NCBI RefSeq assembly: GCF_001886955.1
Contig: NZ_CP016804.1
Location: forward strand, 1,860,001-1,924,000
Length of the DNA stretch: 64,000 nt
Reading direction: 5' to 3'
Source of the DNA: Halodesulfurarchaeum formicicum
Lineage (GTDB): Archaea; Halobacteriota; Halobacteria; Halobacteriales; Halobacteriaceae
The notes below the pieces were generated by a model. That model searched no databases, was not told the DNA's origin, and worked only from the letters and a program-made list of their open reading frames with translations. Positions within the stretch are counted from its first letter, which is position 1; every line of letters starts with the position of its first letter. Both the position numbers and the translations under genes were made by a program. Shown in pieces: positions 60,220 to 64,000 of this stretch.

Positions 60220-61394
60220 GAGCGGACGTTCCGAAGGACTTCGAGCAATCGTCCGGGAACGCTTGCGGCCTGGATACCCATTCCGAACAGCACCAGTTGC
60301 ACGTAGAGTCCCAGCGTGGAGAGCCACACGACGATCATCGCGAGGATGGCCCAGCCACCCTGGAGCCAGTAGAAGGCCCCCAAGGTCATCGCCGTCCCGT
60401 AGAGCAGAACGAGGTACGGCCCCCAACCCGTGGCCTTGCCCGCTCGCTGACGCTTGCGGACGTAGGCTTTCAGCTCCGATTCGATCGCCGACCGGCTCAT
60501 CGTCTTCTCGTCGAGATCCGCCCGGAGCCCCTCGACCTCCCGGGCGAGTTCGCCGATATCCGGGGCCGGTTCGGTCCGCTCGCTGTCCGTTGCTGCTGTC
60601 GCTCCGTCCCGGTCGCCGGGGGTTCCTCCGACCAACACGATGTTCACTACTGCCCCCACCATGATAATAATCCCGCCGAGATACAGCCAGGAGACAAGCA
60701 GGAGTCCAGCCCCCAGAACCCCGTAGAGCTGGAAGTTCCCGGCGTACGTGGCATACACTGAGAACCCAGTCGCCAGCACCGCCCAGCCGACGGCTGCGAG
60801 GACGGTCCCCGGAAGTGCCTGGCGAGGGGAGAGATCGACGTCGGGGAACCGGTAGAACATCGGGAAGAAGGCGACCACCAGCACGCCGGGGAGACTGAGC
60901 TGACTCAACACGCCGATAAACGGGAGCCACTCGAAGTAGGGGATGAGGACCCCCAGCAATGCCGAGGCGGCGAGCGCGAGGGGAATCGCGAAGAAGACGA
61001 TCACCGCGTCGAGGAGTCGAGCCAGGAGCGATTTTTCGATGGATACCCCCTCGACCTGGGAGAACGCGATGTCGAGCCCCCGGAAAATCTTGCTGGCCGA
61101 CCACGCCAGGACCAACAGGCTGGCGATACTGGCCCCGCCGCTCCCACGGCTGTCCGTGAGCGAGCCCTCGATCACATCCACGGCGGCCGGCGAGAGGAAC
61201 TGGTCGGCCCCGTGAAGGGCCGTTTCGAGGCTGGGTCCGCCGAGCGTCTGGGCGATCGCGAGCCCCAGCAGTGCCAGCGGAATGATCGAGACGAACCCGT
61301 AATAGGCGATGGCCGCCGCGAGAAAGGTCGCCTGACTCCGCTGCACCTCCCGAACGACCGCGATCGGGACGGTCCAGAGCACGGATCGATGCAT
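60216..61394 (-). CDS. YihY/BrkB family membrane protein
   Basis: 392 residues from the ATG at 61394. Six-helix YihY core (about 25-265) with FLAAAIAYYGFVSIIPLALLGLAIAQ, SASKIFRGLDIAFSQVEG (in parts) and LYLGGIIIMVGAVVN. A long C-terminal cytoplasmic part contains a charged coiled segment (about 275-325, EPAPDIGELAREVEGLRADLDEKTMSR in parts), then two more helices. Family role unclear (the old RNase BN name is wrong). Forms a two-gene unit with the PAP2 gene. Confidence 0.88.
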   Translation of the reverse strand: MHRSVLWTVPIAVVREVQRSQATFLAAAIAYYGFVSIIPLALLGLAIAQTLGGPSLETALHGADQFLSPAAVDVIEGSLTDSRGSGGASIASLLVLAWSASKIFRGLDIAFSQVEGVSIEKSLLARLLDAVIVFFAIPLALAASALLGVLIPYFEWLPFIGVLSQLSLPGVLVVAFFPMFYRFPDVDLSPRQALPGTVLAAVGWAVLATGFSVYATYAGNFQLYGVLGAGLLLVSWLYLGGIIIMVGAVVNIVLVGGTPGDRDGATAATDSERTEPAPDIGELAREVEGLRADLDEKTMSRSAIESELKAYVRKRQRAGKATGWGPYLVLLYGTAMTLGAFYWLQGGWAILAMIVVWLSTLGLYVQLVLFGMGIQAASVPGRLLEVLRNVRS

Positions 61395-61433
61395 GGCCAA
61401 CCGTTCGCGAGCCAGTCTCAAATACCCAACCGA

Positions 61434-62549
61434 TCAGGCCATCCCGAAGGCGGCCTCGATCTCGGCGAGTGTCGCGTCGGTCTTGAACGTCGTCCCGCCG
61501 TAGTGAGTCCGGGAGGCGGCGTGGCCGGCCGCCCGCAGCGTCTCCAGGAACTCGTCCATCCCGATCGCCGGTTCGTTCCAGCGGCGGTAGAGTCCGTGCT
61601 GGTCGTAGTGAGTCGGGGTGGCGAGTTCGCTCTGCAGGCGGTCGAGCAAGCGCTCGGCCCGTGTCGCCGTCCCCATCGACTCATCGAGGGCGGCGATAGT
61701 GGCCCCAACAAAGTCATCCTCGTGGGTCGGCCCGAGCCAGAGCGGCCCCGCAGTCACGACCGCGTCGCTCCCACAGTGCGGACACGTCTCGGGCGGGTGC
61801 GAGATGAGTCCCGATTCGGTCTCACGAGCGTTGCAGTTCCGGCAGTGATGCACGAATCCGAGTTCGTCGATCGCCGCGTTCGCATCCGTCGCCCGATGGG
61901 ACAGTTCGAGGTAGGTCCGGACGTAGTGGTCCGAGACGTGGCTCAGGATCGGGGTGACACCGACGTCGTAGCGAGCGGCGGTGCGGGCAAGCGCGCCAAG
62001 GAGGATGCGAAGCCCCATCTCGGCGTGATACTCGGTGTTCCGTGGAACCGCACTGTAGCGACGCACCCCGCTCTCGAAGTGCGCGCCACAGAGCGGCGCG
62101 GTATCGGTCGCAGTTACCGCGACCAGGTTGCGAGCGTTCGCGAAGGCCGCATCAGCAAACGGGATTGGCGAGCCAAACGGGTCCAGGTCCACCACGTCGA
62201 AGAGTGTTCCCTGGTCGTGGAGCAACGCGTTCGCGTCGCGGTGGTAGACAGTCCCGTCCAGGTCGTTTGTGGCCAGGTTCTCGCGAGCCAGATCGACGGC
62301 GTCGGGATCCACGTCCGCAAGCGAGACGTCCCACCCGGCGGCCGCCGCCCGGACCCCGCGGATTCCGCTGGCAGCCGTCGCGTCGAGGTAGGTGCCCACG
62401 CGGGGCTCCCGCTCACGGTAGGCGGTGAGGGCCGCAATCGTGATGTCCCGGTTCAGCTCCTGGTCGGTGTTGAAGAAGACGGCGTCGGACCGGCCCGCGT
62501 CGGGTTGCTCGGGGACCGCGACGGTGACCTGGCCCTCGGTTCGGTTCAT
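61434..62549 (-). CDS. trm1: tRNA (guanine26-N2)-dimethyltransferase
   Basis: 371 residues from the ATG at 62549. [37 protein letters not shown] (SAM loop), [18 protein letters not shown] with the catalytic D-P-F-G, and CRNCN..CPHCG zinc site near 250-275 are the Trm1 family marks. It makes m2,2G26 in tRNA. Divergent from the SWIM protein gene. Confidence 0.95.
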   Translation of the reverse strand: MNRTEGQVTVAVPEQPDAGRSDAVFFNTDQELNRDITIAALTAYREREPRVGTYLDATAASGIRGVRAAAAGWDVSLADVDPDAVDLARENLATNDLDGTVYHRDANALLHDQGTLFDVVDLDPFGSPIPFADAAFANARNLVAVTATDTAPLCGAHFESGVRRYSAVPRNTEYHAEMGLRILLGALARTAARYDVGVTPILSHVSDHYVRTYLELSHRATDANAAIDELGFVHHCRNCNARETESGLISHPPETCPHCGSDAVVTAGPLWLGPTHEDDFVGATIAALDESMGTATRAERLLDRLQSELATPTHYDQHGLYRRWNEPAIGMDEFLETLRAAGHAASRTHYGGTTFKTDATLAEIEAAFGMA

Positions 62550-62619
62550 ACCCCGATTCCGGGCGACACCGTGAAAAGCCGCCCGGGGCAAACGGACAGC
62601 CTTTCACTCCCGGGGTCGA

Positions 62620-62976
62620 ATGACCGGTGTGGATTCGCCAGCCGACTGGCGGGCAGCCCTCGCCGAGACCGGCGAGCTCACCCCCGAGATCACGAGCGCG
62701 ATCCTCGACGCCCACGGGGACCGCGGCAAGCGGGCCATCGAGGCGGTCACGGAGTCCCGGGTGAAGGCCTACCGAGACTTCACGGTCGTGGTGGGCCACG
62801 GCGACGAGTACATCGTCGAGGACGACGGGTGTACCTGCGAGGACGCCACGTACAATCTGGACGAGGAGGATCCTGCGGCCCTCTGCTGGCACGCCATCGC
62901 GGTGGCGATCGCCGAACGCATCGACGCCGTCGATCACCACGACATGTGGTACGCCGACGTCCGGGAGTTCGTCTAG
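62620..62976 (+). CDS. SWIM-type zinc protein
   Basis: 118 residues. The helical head includes TSAILDAHGDRGKRAIEAVTE; the middle YRDFTVVVGHGDEYIVEDDG forms strands; DGCTCEDATYNLDEEDPAALCWHAIAVAIAERI (in parts) has the C-x-C-xn-C-x-H zinc motif of SWIM domains. SWIM domains bind DNA or proteins; in haloarchaea short SWIM proteins of this kind are widespread and some accompany recombination factors. No specific role can be set. Convergent with hisH, 4-nt overlap. Confidence 0.85.
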   Translation: MTGVDSPADWRAALAETGELTPEITSAILDAHGDRGKRAIEAVTESRVKAYRDFTVVVGHGDEYIVEDDGCTCEDATYNLDEEDPAALCWHAIAVAIAERIDAVDHHDMWYADVREFV

Positions 62977-63632
62977 GCGTCGGCCGCGAAGGCCACGAAG
63001 TTCTTCAAGAGTCGCAATCCGATCTCGCCGCTTTTCTCCGGGTGGAACTGGGTCCCGATGACGTTTCCGGCCTCGTTCGCGATGACCGCCGGGAACTCCA
63101 CGCCGTACTCGCTTGTTACGAGAATCGAATCCGTATCCTCCGGAACGCCGTAGTAGGAGTGCACGAAGTAGGCGTACCCGCCGTCGATGCCCTCGATTAC
63201 GGGGTGGGATCGTTTCACGTCGAGTTCGTTCCAGCCCATATGCGGGATCTTCAGGTCGCCGCGGAACTTCACGTTCCGGCCGGGGACCAGATCCAGGCCC
63301 GTCACGTCACCCTGTCCCGCCCGGTCGGCCTCCTCGCTCGTCGTCAACAACATCTGCATCCCTAGACAGATACCCAAAATTGGCTGTCCAGCCGCGGCTG
63401 CCTCTAGCAGTGCCTCCCGGAACGGGCCAGCGTTCTCCATCCCGTCGCCGAAGGCACCGACGCCGGGGAGGATGACGCCATCAGCCGACTGGATGGCCTC
63501 GGGGTCATCGACGATCCGAACTGTCGCACCCGCTCGCTCCAGGCCGCGGGTCACGCTGCGCAGGTTCCCCAGGCCGTAATCGAGCACCACGATGTCGGCC
63601 GCCGGGGCCTGGCCTCCCGTGGATGTATCCAT
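62973..63632 (-). CDS. hisH: imidazole glycerol phosphate synthase glutaminase subunit HisH
   Basis: 219 residues from the ATG at 63632. VVLDYGLGNLRSVTRGLERAG, LPGVGAFGDGM, ILGICLGMQMLLTTSEE with the nucleophilic Cys, and GTQFHPEKSGEIGL with His and Glu of the triad. Supplies ammonia to HisF for histidine and purine-precursor synthesis. No other his gene is in the window, as is common in haloarchaea where they are dispersed. Confidence 0.95.
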   Translation of the reverse strand: MDTSTGGQAPAADIVVLDYGLGNLRSVTRGLERAGATVRIVDDPEAIQSADGVILPGVGAFGDGMENAGPFREALLEAAAAGQPILGICLGMQMLLTTSEEADRAGQGDVTGLDLVPGRNVKFRGDLKIPHMGWNELDVKRSHPVIEGIDGGYAYFVHSYYGVPEDTDSILVTSEYGVEFPAVIANEAGNVIGTQFHPEKSGEIGLRLLKNFVAFAADA

Positions 63633-63670
63633 ACCCGTGTGTGCGGGGGTCACGGATTAGACCCTTTCCA

Positions 63671-64000
63671 TTACCGCAACCCCGCCACGAGTTCGGTCGC
63701 CTCGTCGATCACCGCCTCGAAGGTCTCCCGAGTGCTGGGATCGTACAGGGTCGCCGCGGGGTGAAGCCCGATAAGGACCCGGTAGGCCGTCCCGTCGATC
63801 GTGATCGACTCGACGCTGCCGGCCTCGTTCGTCACGGCGACCGACCGACCCAGGAGATGTTCGCTCGGCACTTTCCCGAGCGTGACGATCACGGCTGGAT
63901 CCACGCCCGCTACCTCCCGCTCCAGGTGGGGCCGGCAGTTCGCCAGTTCGGTCGCGGTCGGGTCCCGATTCTCCGGCGGGCGGCACTTGACGGCGTTCGT
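63671..64000 (-). CDS. udg: uracil-DNA glycosylase, family 4 (5' part outside window)
   Basis: C-terminal 109 residues only, entering from the right edge. TNAVKCRPPENRDPTATELANCRPHLE (in parts) holds two of the four [4Fe-4S] cysteines, then DPAVIVTLGKVPSEHLLG and IGLHPAATLYDPSTRETFEA with the HP loop of family 4. Removes uracil from DNA in repair. 38 bp upstream of hisH on the same strand. Confidence 0.9.
   Translation of the reverse strand, partial: TNAVKCRPPENRDPTATELANCRPHLEREVAGVDPAVIVTLGKVPSEHLLGRSVAVTNEAGSVESITIDGTAYRVLIGLHPAATLYDPSTRETFEAVIDEATELVAGLR

Overview
The window is a stretch of chromosome from a haloarchaeon (class Halobacteria). The evidence is a strongly GC-biased third codon position, acidic proteins, archaeal-only genes (thermosome, GatD, TiaS, Trm1, type II methionine aminopeptidase, a SAMP-type ubiquitin-like modifier, ribose-1,5-bisphosphate isomerase), tRNA genes with no encoded CCA, and many leaderless promoters with a TATA-like box 25-30 bp before the start codon. 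The genus cannot be fixed from the sequence alone. There are no rRNA genes and no CRISPR array.

Layout. Positions 1-4120 are the most accessory-looking part. They hold fxsA, tRNA-Ile(GAT) with a partial second copy of its 3' end 140 bp downstream, a RelE/RHH toxin-antitoxin pair, a degenerate IS200/IS605-type hairpin, a secreted triple-repeat protein, a three-way-junction palindrome, and the PHA-granule pair phaRP. Next come gpmI, an amidohydrolase and a zinc-ribbon protein. Positions 7804-26402 form a nearly complete corrin-ring cobalamin locus: cbiA, precorrin-2 dehydrogenase and cobA run leftward. The cobalt ECF transporter cbiMNQO, the ring-modifying genes cbiT-L-F-G-H1-H2 and the chelatase cbiX run rightward. 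A fused chlID (leftward) and cobN-cbiC-cbiE (rightward) complete it. Most adjacent genes overlap by 4 nt (ATGA), so they are probably translationally coupled. A NitT/TauT-type ABC transporter with its own promoter follows (26478-29156).

Positions 29181-50633 are mainly housekeeping and central metabolism: icd, asparaginase, map, HIT protein, a tRNA methylthiotransferase, deoC, ribose-1,5-bisphosphate isomerase, a PfkB kinase and a nucleoside phosphorylase, which together look like a nucleoside-degradation/pentose-bisphosphate set. This part also holds SAMP, a GNAT acetyltransferase, gatD, msrB, two HTH regulators, tiaS, thrC, an AstE/AspA-like peptidase and a duplicated PhoU/TrkA-C protein. 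From 50823 come citrate synthase, threonine ammonia-lyase with RidA, tRNA-Ser(GGA), and a thermosome subunit with a heat-shock-like promoter. A 215-bp string of six hairpins and a second RelE/RHH pair in more AT-rich DNA follow. The right end holds lrp-glnA with a symmetric operator, PAP2, YihY, trm1, a SWIM-type zinc protein, hisH and the C-terminal part of a family-4 uracil-DNA glycosylase.

The points most worth following up are the three hairpin-dense islands (about 829-955, 3032-3108, 56029-56244), the tRNA-Ile integration scar, tandem ATACCNGGTAT palindromes between two convergent genes, an 18-bp palindromic motif shared by two cobalamin promoters, and the very His-rich tail on CbiX.
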